The notes under the pieces are model-generated. The model made no database searches. It had not been told where the DNA came from and saw only the letters and a program-made list of their open reading frames with translations. Of a stretch of 64,000 nucleotides of DNA, positions 26,814 to 35,378 are shown in pieces. Position numbers and translations under genes: made by a program. The stretch is taken from NCBI GenBank assembly GCA_964586235.1, contig CAZPIO010000008.1, forward strand, positions 1 to 64,000, written 5' to 3'. Origin of the DNA: JAUCQB01 sp964586235. Its GTDB lineage: Bacteria > Planctomycetota > Phycisphaerae > UBA1845 > PWPN01. Each line of letters opens with the position of its first letter. Position 1 is the stretch's first letter.

Positions 26814-29800
26814 TGAGCCTATCAGTTTGGCGGCTTCGCTGCGTTCCGCCTCGGTCAATACGCGATGCTCCTGGTCGATCCGCAGGGCTTGCTCCAACCG
26901 CACCTTCGCTGCCTGCGCTTCCTTCAGCTCGCGCAGGACTCTTGCGAGACGAATCGCGGCATGTGCCTGCGTCGAGGGCAGACCCTTGGCGAGGTCCAGG
27001 CAGCGCTCGAGGTCCCTGCGCGCGTCGGTCCACCGCCCCAGGCGCATCAGAATGGCCCCGCGTGTGTCGAGAAGATGCGGGTCATTAAGATACCGGGCGG
27101 CGGCCTTGTCGGCGATCTCCAGGGCCTCCTGCGGCCTGCCCAACTGTTCGCCCAACAACCATGCCAGGTCATTGCTGGCCCGCTGGTGGAAAGGCTCCAG
27201 TTTGAGGACATCGTGGTATGCAGCAGCAGCAGCCTCCAGGTCGCCTGCCTGCCGCGCCGCCTCCGCCCGTGCGATGTGCCCTTCGGTGTAATTCGGGAAC
27301 GCGGCGACGAGTTCATCGGCGACCTTGCGTGCCGTCAGAACGGCCTGCTGGTCACCCGAATTCACCAGAGCGCTCGCGGCCACCAGCAACGCCGCCGGCC
27401 GATCGGGATTCTCCGAGCGGTAATCCGCCAGAAGCCTGGGGACGGCGTCGAATTCCTTCCGCGCGGCCAGCAGGTTGACGCGGGCGGCGAAGACGGCCGG
27501 GTTACCCCGGGCCATCGATTCAGCGCTGTCGATGCAGGCTGCGGCCGCCGGCAAGTCTCCGTTCGCGCGGTGCAGATCGGCCAGCATGAGCCGGGCGGCC
27601 GCACTGCCTCGCCCCTCTTCGCTCCGGCAGAACGCGTCAAGATGCTCTATGGCCTCGTTTCGTCGCCCGGAGGCGGTCAGGATCTCCGCCCGCACAACGT
27701 GGAGCATCTCGTGGCCGGGGGCAACCTTCAGCGCGTCGTCATTGAGGGGCATTGCCACGTCGAATTCCCCTGCTTTAACCGCAAGGGTTGTCAGCAGACC
27801 GCAGGCGGCCAGGTTTTTGGCATCCCTGCTCAGTACCGCTCGAGCCAGCGCCCGGGCAACCAGATCGTTGCCTGCCTCGGCCTCGACTTCCGCTCTCATA
27901 AGGAGAAGCCGGGGATTACCGGGGTTGGCTTCCAGCGCCCGATCAAGCCGCTCCTGAGCCTTGGCGGGGTCCCACCGAGCGCGAGCCAATTCCACAAGCC
28001 GCAGGTGAGCATCCACGTTCCCAGGATTCAGCCCGGCAGCGTGCTCGAGAAGTGTCTCCTCCTTACCCAGCCTTTCCCCCATGTCCGCCGGTTTCGTGTC
28101 GGTCGAAAGCAGACCGTTGTGAAGAGCGAGCAGATCGGCGTCATCGGGCGTCTGAGCAAGGAGATCCTCAAGCATCGCCCGGCCCCGGCTTCGCATCCCG
28201 GCTTCCTGGCTGTCCAGAAGCTCCTTCACCAGGCGCTTCTGAAGACCGACCGCGTCCGGGGCTTTCTTCAGCCCGGTCTCCCAGGTGGCGATTGCCTTGG
28301 CCGAATCGCCGCGGCTGTCGTGGAACCTGCCCAGCAGTTCATAGCCGGCCGCGACCGCGTCCTCCATCTGGGTCAGATGAGCATAGTCGGCCTCGGCGAG
28401 GTCGTACTGCTTCATCGCCTGGTGAAACTGAGCCCGCAGCAGATATGAAGCGAAATCCTTGCGTCGGTCGACTGCCGCGTTCATCACCTCCAGCGCTTCC
28501 TTGTCCCGGCCTTCGGCGTGCAGGATCTCAGCCCGTGCGGACACTGCCCCAAATGAATCCGGCTCAATCGACTGGGCCTCGTCGAGAAGCTGCATCGCCC
28601 TGTTCACATCCTGGCCGGCACCGTAGACCAGCCTGGCCAACACGACCCTCGATGCCGCGTCCTTCGGGTCAGCGGCGACGAGCACCTCGACATCCCGGAT
28701 GGCCGAGTCTGTATCACCTGCCCCAATGGCAACGCTCACTGCCTGCCGTCTCATGTCAGGAAGGGCGCGCATCTGCTCGGGGACCTGCCTCAGGATCTCC
28801 GCGGCGGGCACGTAGCGCCGCTGACGCAGCAGCAGCCGGACGAGCCTCTCGGCCACCTCCGCCTGTGCTGTCTGGGCCTGAAGATACTGCCGGTAGGTCT
28901 GCTCCGCGAGATCGTCCTTGCCGATCAGCTCCTGCATGGCCCCGAGCATCATGACCGGCTGGGCCCAGGCGGGGTCCGCGGCAATGCAGGCGTTGAGGTG
29001 CTCGGCAATCTCCGCCTCCTGCGCCGCCGTCTTGCTCCGCGCCTCATCGGGTGTCCCCTGCGAGGTTGTATGCAGCAGGAGACGGGCCTGCTCCAGGTGC
29101 CATCGGAACGGTCTGTCACCGCCGATTGCTTTCAGCTCGTCGATCAATCCCTGGCTCAGCTTCGAGTCGGACAGCACCTCGGGAATCCGCAGAAGAGACA
29201 TTCGGAGATCCAGGTCCTTCGGCCGCTCCGTCGCCAACTGTTGAAGCAACTCGATGCCTTTCGGCCGCTGCCCCTGGGAGAGGAGGAATTGAGCCAGAGC
29301 CTTGGCGGCGAGAACCCTCTCCTCGCCCGCAAGAGCTGAGCACGCTTCCTCCAGAACAGACCGAGCCTCATCTTTTCGCCCGAGACGCACGTAGAGTTCC
29401 GCCAGGGCCATTCGCGGCATGGCCACATCCCCCTGCCGTTGGATGGCCCCTTTCATCAACGCCGCTGCCTTGTCGGCAAGGTTCTTCCGTTCGTAACACT
29501 GCGCCAGCATCAGTTCCGCGGCAAATGGCCGATCGCACTCCTTGAGTGCGGTCTCAAGATCGGCGATCACGTTGTCGAGATACCCCTGGCGGGCACCGAT
29601 CGTGGCTTGCAGGAGGCGGACATCCACAGACCGCGGGTACTGCTGGCGCAGGACGGTCAGCTCTCTGAGCAAGTGGCTGCCAACCTCCTGGTCGGCCCCG
29701 CGGGCAAGCCAGACATTGACGCTCAGGCGTATTCGTGCCAGGCTCTTCCCAAGGTCGGCCGGAGATGACTGCTCAGCCAGGGTGGCATACTTGAGGGCCT

Positions 29801-31256
29801 CGCTCCAGCGACCTTCCGCCTGATACGCATCCGCGAGCTGTGAGGCCAGATTGGGATCCTTGGGCCACCGTCCGGCGCTGGTCTCCAGCGCATACAGCAT
29901 CTGCTGCCGGCGGGCAGTCTGACGATATGCCTGAATCAGCATCAGCCAGGCCGCTTTCTTGTCCGGCTTGGCCGCCACAAACGGGCTCAGCAGGTCAATG
30001 ACTGCGTCGGGCTTCCCCTCTGCCTCGGCCAATCCCGCTTCAACCATGACGACGTCGTCCTGCAAGGCTTCGCCCGGCTCGATCTTCTCATTGACCCCTC
30101 GGCGGTACTCGTCAACCATCTGGCGGGCTTCATCCAGGAGCCCGCCCAGCAGGTAGGCCCTCACGGCCGTCGGCAGAAACACCAGGCGGTCGTCGCCGGT
30201 CAGCTCGGCGAGGGCCTGGTCCACAGTAACAACAGTCTGTTTCGGATCTCCTTTTCGCCTCGCAAGACTCACGGCGGCCAGGAGGCGCGGCAGGGCCAGT
30301 TCCCGCTTGTCCTTGTCGTGCGAGGCGAGAGTCGCTTCGTCCAGACCCTCCAACAGCCGCAGTTCCGCCTCCGCCCGGGCTACACCGTCTCCGGGTTGCT
30401 CCAGCCACTCCTCGAACAACAGCAGAACCAGATCAGGGTCGGAGGGTTTGAGCGCGTCCACGGCCTCGAGGTCCTTCCTCGCTGCCGCCGCGTTCCCGCG
30501 AACGAGTCTCATGAACTGCGCCCGGCGCACCAGCGGCAGGAGGGAAGCCGGGTTCCTCTGGATGCCCAGCGTCAACAGTTGCTCCGACAGGTCCGCCGGC
30601 TTCGAACTGGCGACTCCTGCCCCGATTGCGAGGACTTCGAGAATGTCCTTCTGCACAGGTGGCGACTCGTCGGCTTGGGCAATGCCCGCCAGGAGAACGT
30701 ACGCCTCGGGCGTGGCCGGTTCTTTCTGAACGACGATCTTCAGCTCGCGGGCGGCGTCCGGAAGCTTGCGATACCCGATCAGCGCCTTGGCAAGCAGCAG
30801 GCGCGCTTCCTGGTCGTCCGGGGCTGCGTCCAGGCGCTGCCTGCAGACATAGGCGGCCTCGCTGAATACCCGCACCCGTATGTAGAGTCCGGCCAACTCG
30901 TGGCAGACCTGCGCATCATCCGGCCTGAGCCGCATCAACCTGCGGTACGCCGCGATGGCGGCCAGGGTGTTGGCCTGGGTCCTCGGCCGGACGGCCAGGT
31001 TCGCTCTTGCGTACCGGCCGAGGACTTCCGGATTCTCGTCCGCGTACCTCGACACGTATACCTTCAATTGCTTGCAGGCCTCAGGCCAATCCCGGCGGTC
31101 GAAGGCAGCCTGGCCGGCAGCGAGGGCTCTGTTTGCCACGACCCGCTTGCGGATCTTGTACCCGCCGACAAACGCGCCCCCCAGGAGAATGAAGACCAGC
31201 CCCAGGATCACCAGGGCCTTGACGTTGATACGGCCGGGCAAAAGCGAATGACGCAT
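26811..31256 (-). CDS. Giant membrane-anchored TPR protein of the exosortase locus
   Basis: A 1,481-aa protein. One N-terminal membrane helix (VKALVILGLVFILLGGAFVGGY) is followed by about 1,440 residues of tetratricopeptide-like helical repeats. Blocks such as ALAAGQAAFDRRDWPEACKQL, EAYVLLAGIAQADE and DLAEQTYRQYLQAQ recur throughout. The last repeats (LLDTRGAILMRLGRWTDARRDL) are closest to canonical TPR. ATG 31256 has AGAGGA 7 nt upstream; the longer open frame upstream is discounted. TPR proteins are scaffolds. Large TPR proteins (PrsT-type) occur in known PEP-CTERM/exosortase loci, so a role in envelope assembly or export is plausible, though this one is longer and was not aligned. No enzymatic domain was seen. 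Confidence 0.82.
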   Translation of the reverse strand: MRHSLLPGRINVKALVILGLVFILLGGAFVGGYKIRKRVVANRALAAGQAAFDRRDWPEACKQLKVYVSRYADENPEVLGRYARANLAVRPRTQANTLAAIAAYRRLMRLRPDDAQVCHELAGLYIRVRVFSEAAYVCRQRLDAAPDDQEARLLLAKALIGYRKLPDAARELKIVVQKEPATPEAYVLLAGIAQADESPPVQKDILEVLAIGAGVASSKPADLSEQLLTLGIQRNPASLLPLVRRAQFMRLVRGNAAAARKDLEAVDALKPSDPDLVLLLFEEWLEQPGDGVARAEAELRLLEGLDEATLASHDKDKRELALPRLLAAVSLARRKGDPKQTVVTVDQALAELTGDDRLVFLPTAVRAYLLGGLLDEARQMVDEYRRGVNEKIEPGEALQDDVVMVEAGLAEAEGKPDAVIDLLSPFVAAKPDKKAAWLMLIQAYRQTARRQQMLYALETSAGRWPKDPNLASQLADAYQAEGRWSEALKYATLAEQSSPADLGKSLARIRLSVNVWLARGADQEVGSHLLRELTVLRQQYPRSVDVRLLQATIGARQGYLDNVIADLETALKECDRPFAAELMLAQCYERKNLADKAAALMKGAIQRQGDVAMPRMALAELYVRLGRKDEARSVLEEACSALAGEERVLAAKALAQFLLSQGQRPKGIELLQQLATERPKDLDLRMSLLRIPEVLSDSKLSQGLIDELKAIGGDRPFRWHLEQARLLLHTTSQGTPDEARSKTAAQEAEIAEHLNACIAADPAWAQPVMMLGAMQELIGKDDLAEQTYRQYLQAQTAQAEVAERLVRLLLRQRRYVPAAEILRQVPEQMRALPDMRRQAVSVAIGAGDTDSAIRDVEVLVAADPKDAASRVVLARLVYGAGQDVNRAMQLLDEAQSIEPDSFGAVSARAEILHAEGRDKEALEVMNAAVDRRKDFASYLLRAQFHQAMKQYDLAEADYAHLTQMEDAVAAGYELLGRFHDSRGDSAKAIATWETGLKKAPDAVGLQKRLVKELLDSQEAGMRSRGRAMLEDLLAQTPDDADLLALHNGLLSTDTKPADMGERLGKEETLLEHAAGLNPGNVDAHLRLVELARARWDPAKAQERLDRALEANPGNPRLLLMRAEVEAEAGNDLVARALARAVLSRDAKNLAACGLLTTLAVKAGEFDVAMPLNDDALKVAPGHEMLHVVRAEILTASGRRNEAIEHLDAFCRSEEGRGSAAARLMLADLHRANGDLPAAAACIDSAESMARGNPAVFAARVNLLAARKEFDAVPRLLADYRSENPDRPAALLVAASALVNSGDQQAVLTARKVADELVAAFPNYTEGHIARAEAARQAGDLEAAAAAYHDVLKLEPFHQRASNDLAWLLGEQLGRPQEALEIADKAAARYLNDPHLLDTRGAILMRLGRWTDARRDLERCLDLAKGLPSTQAHAAIRLARVLRELKEAQAAKVRLEQALRIDQEHRVLTEAERSEAAKLIGS

Positions 31257-31663
31257 GACTGGTTCCTCTGAACAGACGATCTGATGGAAGACCTGTTGTG
31301 CAGGTCGGCAATCCAGCGGCCTGACGCGGCAGGGACTGGGAACAGGTAATCGGCGGGTGACCCGGTCGAGGGGCAAGCGACGCGAAGGAGACCGGCTGGG
31401 CGCGGGTGTCCTCCGGGATCAGCGGGCAGAACCATTCACCGGAAGGACGGCGCGAGAATAGGTGCGGGGCCGGCGTCCAGCGCCGGTGGATATCCCCTCT
31501 GCCCCTCGTCTAAACACGAATTGCACAGCGAAAGACCTATCGCGGGTGTCGAGCTAATCTCCGACGCATGGGAGGTCCGGAGGGTTTCAGTGAAAAGCAT
31601 GCCGGCCTGTACTGCAAACACGCTCGATGCGAAATGCCCTGGACCCGTGGCATACGCGGCAAG
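31257..31663. other. Leader region of the TPR gene, 407 bp
   Basis: No coding sequence is supported here. Two small inverted repeats are visible: GACCTG-5 nt-CAGGTC at 31290-31306 in the presumed TPR mRNA leader, and CCGGCG-5 nt-CGCCGG near 31472-31488. Neither is followed by a T-rich stretch. Confidence 0.5.
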
Positions 31664-32563
31664 TCATTCCACCTGGAGGTCCACCTCGCGGTGCGAGGCC
31701 ACCTTGAACTCGACGCAGCCGTAGACTGTCTCCGTCGCTTCAACCGTCTGGCGGTAGATATCCGCCTTCGCGAAATCGGTGTAGCCGAAATCCATCAATG
31801 CATTCACCATCTCCGCCGGCACGGTGAACGAGCCATTGTCCTCCGCCTCGCAGACAAGTCTCACCGGCCAGATCTCCTCCTGGTCGATGCTGATCGTCAG
31901 CACGATGCTGCCCTCGTCGTCCCCGGACGGCGTCCACGAGACCGTCAGCGGCTGGTCATACCGCAGGACCCACGATTCGTCGAGGATCTCGAGCGGGGTC
32001 ACGCCGAATCCGTGGAGCGTAAACCCGGCGATGTCGCCGCCCTCGGCGATCAACTCAACGCAGGCGTCGGAGTCGAATGCGGGATGGGGTAGCGGATTGT
32101 CGAGGTAGGTGTTGCCAGGGACGCTCGGCTCCATGGTGACGCGCTCGCTCAGACCTTTGACGACGACGGTGCCCACGCTCAGCGAACTGGGATAGGGAAT
32201 GCACGTCCCGTCGTAGTTGCATGTGGTCCCGGGAGAACAGGAAGGCTCACAAATGGGGGCGACTTCCCACAGCAGAACGCAATCGCCGCTCTCACTGACC
32301 TTCTGAAGGATCGTGGCCGGCACGACCCCATCGGCAACCTCACCCGAAAGAACCGAATAGCCCTCCTCGTGCATGACACTGAAAGAGCCGATCTTCTCGC
32401 CTGCCGCGCAGGTGGTCCCCGACGTCGCTCCCTGGCAGTCGGCGAGGTTGTCGCCGGGATCCGGGTTGTCAGGAGGGGGATTCGGGCCGTCTGAGGGGCT
32501 GGGGCCGCACGCGGCCAGAGCCAGCATGGACGTTGTCATCAGCAGGAAGGCAAGGAATCGCAT
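31664..32563 (-). CDS. Cys-rich secreted lipoprotein of unknown function
   Basis: A 299-aa protein. MRFLAFLLMTTSMLALAAC gives a clear lipobox (LAAC, Cys19), followed by a Pro/Asp-rich linker (GPNPPPDNPDPGDN). A Cys-rich EGF-like stretch, CEPSCSPGTTCNYDGTC, precedes beta-rich sequence (SLSVGTVVVKGL, WVLRYDQPLTVSWT). The C-terminal part has RLVCEAEDNGSFTVPAEMV and ends in CVEFKVASHREVDLQVE. The layout resembles myxobacterial surface lipoproteins more than planctomycete proteins, which is an impression only. ATG 32563 has GGAGG 8 nt upstream; an upstream GTG at 32572 is rejected. It sits between a PEP-CTERM gene and the TPR gene. Confidence 0.75.
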   Translation of the reverse strand: MRFLAFLLMTTSMLALAACGPSPSDGPNPPPDNPDPGDNLADCQGATSGTTCAAGEKIGSFSVMHEEGYSVLSGEVADGVVPATILQKVSESGDCVLLWEVAPICEPSCSPGTTCNYDGTCIPYPSSLSVGTVVVKGLSERVTMEPSVPGNTYLDNPLPHPAFDSDACVELIAEGGDIAGFTLHGFGVTPLEILDESWVLRYDQPLTVSWTPSGDDEGSIVLTISIDQEEIWPVRLVCEAEDNGSFTVPAEMVNALMDFGYTDFAKADIYRQTVEATETVYGCVEFKVASHREVDLQVE

Positions 32564-32693
32564 GGGCGTCACCTCCGGGTCCTGATCCGGCTCGCGTCAA
32601 CGGTCTCGATACGGGCGGACCTTCTGGACAGGCCGCGCCCGTCCCGGATCGCATCTCCGTCAAACTCGAATTCCACGGCCATAGCATACTGTT

Positions 32694-32732
32694 CGCCCGC
32701 CTCCCGACCACAACCTGGCCGGGAGACGGGCG
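32694..32732 (-). terminator. 13-bp stem hairpin downstream of the PEP-CTERM gene
   Basis: Arms 32694-32706 and 32720-32732 pair over 13 bp with one G-U wobble and a 13-nt loop. It begins 28 nt past the stop of the gene at 32760-33326. No clear U-tract follows, so it could be a terminator, an mRNA 3'-end stabiliser or a processing site. Confidence 0.5.
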
Positions 32733-32759
32733 ATCACAATCAAAACGAACTTCGCAACC

Positions 32760-33326
32760 TCAGGTAAACCGCCGTTTGACCCAGCCGATCAGGCTGAAGC
32801 CCAACAGGCCAAGCAAGACGGCACCAGGGACGGGAACAACCGTGACAACAGGAGGAGCCGGAGGGTCCGGCGGCAGGGGGCCCGAACCAGAGCCTCCCGG
32901 AAGAGCATCGAGGCCGCCGCGGTTATCCACGACGCCGCTCGTTTGCCAGGAACCGGCCAGCCAGCTATTGGCCCGGTCGATGACGCTGCTCGACCCGCCG
33001 CCAGCCACGGACAGATCGCCGTTGATCAGGGAGTATGTGCCGCTACCCTCATACATGATCTCCCAGATCGCGAGCTGAAAGGCCTGGCGGTCCGTCGCAT
33101 CCTGGTTGCCGTCAGAGAGCTGATTGGAGTAGGCGCCGTAGAAGCGCTGCAAGCGATCGGTCCTGGTTCCACCCATCCGCTGCCCGACCCGGGTGATGTC
33201 AACGGACGTGATGCTGCCGCCCTTGGAGGTCAGGGCGCTCGCGTAATAGTCCGCCCGCGCGACGGCCGGACACAACCCGAGGACCAGGGCTGCGACGGTG
33301 GCCATGATGGCTTTGATCGCAGTCAT
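32760..33326 (-). CDS. Small PEP-CTERM surface protein (exosortase substrate)
   Basis: A 188-aa protein. The signal peptide is MTAIKAIMATVAALVLGLCPAVARA. The middle contains AFQLAIWEIMYEGSGTYSL and VIDRANSWLAGSW, a pattern seen in other PEP-CTERM substrates. A Pro/Gly linker leads to a sorting tail of three parts: VPVPG, a hydrophobic segment (AVLLGLLGFSLIGWV) and KRRFT. This is the tripartite signal cut by exosortases. ATG 33326 has AGGAGAGG just upstream. It is about 2 kb downstream of the exosortase gene, on the same strand. The function of the exported domain is unknown. Confidence 0.88.
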   Translation of the reverse strand: MTAIKAIMATVAALVLGLCPAVARADYYASALTSKGGSITSVDITRVGQRMGGTRTDRLQRFYGAYSNQLSDGNQDATDRQAFQLAIWEIMYEGSGTYSLINGDLSVAGGGSSSVIDRANSWLAGSWQTSGVVDNRGGLDALPGGSGSGPLPPDPPAPPVVTVVPVPGAVLLGLLGFSLIGWVKRRFT

Positions 33327-33344
33327 GCAGCCTCTCCTTTTGTT

Positions 33345-33369
33345 GTCTGCCCGCCGGCTTCCGGCAGAC
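33345..33369 (-). repeat. Hairpin between the two PEP-CTERM genes
   Basis: GTCTGCC and GGCAGAC (7-bp arms, 11-nt loop) lie in the 70-nt gap between the two PEP-CTERM genes, immediately 5' of the AGGAGAGG ribosome binding site. It could set relative expression of the two genes or stabilise the downstream mRNA. Confidence 0.4.
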
Positions 33370-33396
33370 GACCGCAACTCAGAAATCGAACGGCGC

Positions 33397-34131
33397 TCAC
33401 GCAAAGCGTCTCTTAATCCAGCCGATCAGGCCGAAGCCGATCAGACCCAGCAGCACCGCCGCGGGGGCGGGTACCGGCCTGATGGACTCGACCATCACGA
33501 CCATGTCCTGGAAATCCTTGTCGGACTGATCGAACGCGACCTCCTCAAAGGCAATGATGTACTCATCCACCCCGAAGGTACCGGCGGCGTAGGGCGGAAT
33601 CTGGAGCACGGTTGAGCCGTCGCCCCGATAAATAAGGGCTTGAGCATTCCCCCCGGGGTTAAGCACGTCTTGCGAGTAGAACGTGGCCCTGGGTACGCCC
33701 AGATAAAAGCCGAACGCTGAGCCGAAGCCGGAGGCCATCACGGTACCGTTGACCATGATGTCGCCGTTCGCCAGAAAGGCTATGAGAGCGATCGCTCCTT
33801 GCCCCTGTGCACCAGCGAACACTTCGGCTTTGTTGGCGGGGTCAGCGATGTCATAGAGTCCGAACGTGTTGGCGCCCGGATTGGCTGCGAGTTCGATGAT
33901 CATCGTGGCAACGGACCCGCCGGATGCACCACTCGAGAACGCCGCAAAGGGCGTCTGATCGGCAATCGCATCGATCCCGCCCGATACGGTGATGCTGTCA
34001 AAAACCTCCTGAAGATTGTTGTCAACCCCATTGTCGCCCAACGGGCTGATCGGGCGGTTGTTGTAGTAGGGGTCTGCGTAGGCGGTTGCCGCCACCATCA
34101 GCAGAACGCCCATAATGGTCATTGTTTTCAT
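33397..34131 (-). CDS. PEP-CTERM surface protein with DUF4114-like domain
   Basis: A 244-aa protein. Signal peptide MKTMTIMGVLLMVAATAYA. Residues 20-215 include GSAFGFYLGVPRATFYSQDVLNPGG and DEYIIAFEEVAFDQSDKDFQDMV, the latter matching the DUF4114 pattern with an acidic calcium-like loop. The tail is RPVPAPA, a hydrophobic helix (AVLLGLIGFGLIGWI) and KRRFA, almost identical to the tail of the neighbouring protein, so both should be processed by the same exosortase. ATG 34131 has AGAGGA 8 nt upstream. The open frame extends 150 codons further but overlaps the next gene and is rejected. Confidence 0.9.
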   Translation of the reverse strand: MKTMTIMGVLLMVAATAYADPYYNNRPISPLGDNGVDNNLQEVFDSITVSGGIDAIADQTPFAAFSSGASGGSVATMIIELAANPGANTFGLYDIADPANKAEVFAGAQGQGAIALIAFLANGDIMVNGTVMASGFGSAFGFYLGVPRATFYSQDVLNPGGNAQALIYRGDGSTVLQIPPYAAGTFGVDEYIIAFEEVAFDQSDKDFQDMVVMVESIRPVPAPAAVLLGLIGFGLIGWIKRRFA

Positions 34132-34315
34132 TTCACGTATCCTCTTCGTTTTCCCGTTTCGCGCCGTTCCCGGGTTACCGGAAACAACGCCGTTGAAATC
34201 TGTCTTCGTCGCTGCACTGCCTGCCCGTTTGTGCCCCGCCTTGTCAGCAGCGGAACTGTCATCAAAAGAGGCGGCCGGACAAGTCAGCAAAGAGAGAACC
34301 CGACCGGGCTCAGTT

Positions 34316-34954
34316 TCAAGAAACGCTCGGAGGCCCGCGAGGAGCGGTAACGGGAAGGAAGAATTGCTGTTCGCATCGCGAGCAAGGCTCGCGCAGGTAC
34401 TCGTGGAAAGCCGGGGTGTTGTCCGGCACGCCCGCCGCCGCCATCTCGGCCGTGAAGCAGACCGGCATGTCCGCCAGGTCAAAGTCAAACACGACCGCGT
34501 GGGCAATCTGCTCGGGGCAGGCGTCGTGGTACCAGGCCGGCAAATGGCCCATGTGCACGTTGCGGGCCTTGCGGGCCAGGTGCAGGGCACCGGCGCTCAA
34601 GACCGCCGAAAGGAACAGGCTGGAACTGCCCGGCAAGGCGGGCACCTGCCAGATGTGATCGTTCGTGCTGGCCGGGATACCGGTGTCGGAGGGGGTCTCG
34701 CTGGTAATCTGCTCGCTCGTCCGGCCCGAGGAACCTTCAAGCCAGAACAGAGACTCGGCCGTTGTGGCAGAGGCCTCGCGGCCGGCCGTCGCTTCCGTCT
34801 GAGCAAGTGCAGGCAGGGACGTCACCAGGCTGCCGCTGACCACGGAGGATCGTACCAGAGGCGCGCAGACCGGATCCGCGCTCGCGGATTGCACGACACC
34901 CGCTACCGAAAAAACCAACAGGATGGATCGAACGATCCTCAACCGGTACCTCAA
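34316..34954 (-). CDS. Exported protein with internal PEP-CTERM-like segment
   Basis: A 212-aa protein of unknown family. The N-terminal signal is VRSILLVFSVAGVVQSASA. Near residue 103 a segment LPGSSSLFLSAVLSAGALHL is followed by ARKARN, which mimics a Pro-hydrophobic-basic PEP-CTERM signal. It is not terminal: about 85 residues follow, with LPAWYHDACPEQIAHA, MPVCFTAEM, EPCSRCEQQFFL and a final RGPPSVS. The start is taken as TTG 34954 because it opens the signal peptide; there is no strong Shine-Dalgarno. It lies between the exosortase and its likely substrates. It may be an accessory of the sorting system. Confidence 0.6.
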   Translation of the reverse strand: MRYRLRIVRSILLVFSVAGVVQSASADPVCAPLVRSSVVSGSLVTSLPALAQTEATAGREASATTAESLFWLEGSSGRTSEQITSETPSDTGIPASTNDHIWQVPALPGSSSLFLSAVLSAGALHLARKARNVHMGHLPAWYHDACPEQIAHAVVFDFDLADMPVCFTAEMAAAGVPDNTPAFHEYLREPCSRCEQQFFLPVTAPRGPPSVS

Positions 34955-35378
34955 CTCAGTTCACCGATTCCCCTGGCGCGAACTGTGCGCGGACACCACC
35001 AAAGATACCCTACAGTCTATCCCACCCCGACTGCACCGTCAACGGAATTGCGCCCGCCTTCGGGAAAAAACTTGCCTCGCCGACCGTAACAATACTATCC
35101 GAGCGATGAAAACCTGAAGCTGGCGGCAGCTCGCCAACCGCGGTAAACCACAATGGGAAGGCATGCTAATCTTGCTTCGTAAACGCTTTGCGACTGCCAG
35201 GCCCGGGCACGCGGGCGATATCCCGGCTGCGGCATCCTGTTGCCCGCCCGGTTTTGTTATGACGTGCCTGCCATCTCGCATCGGGACCGGCTTTTTGTCG
35301 TTCTTATTCTCACAGGCGCTCACAGCGGCGTCCGTCGCCGCCGCCGCCAGGCACCGGCGGGGGCTGCCACGTCGCCTC
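34955..35378. other. Intergenic region, 424 bp
   Basis: No supported gene lies between the exosortase stop and the 212-aa protein start. The patch 35080-35110 is AT-richer than its surroundings and could hold the promoter for the downstream minus-strand genes, but no convincing box pair was found. Confidence 0.5.

Noticed and set aside
34132..34590. Upstream extension of the DUF4114-like PEP-CTERM gene to 34590
   Set aside because: The extension overlaps the 212-aa gene in another frame and hides the obvious signal peptide and RBS at 34131.
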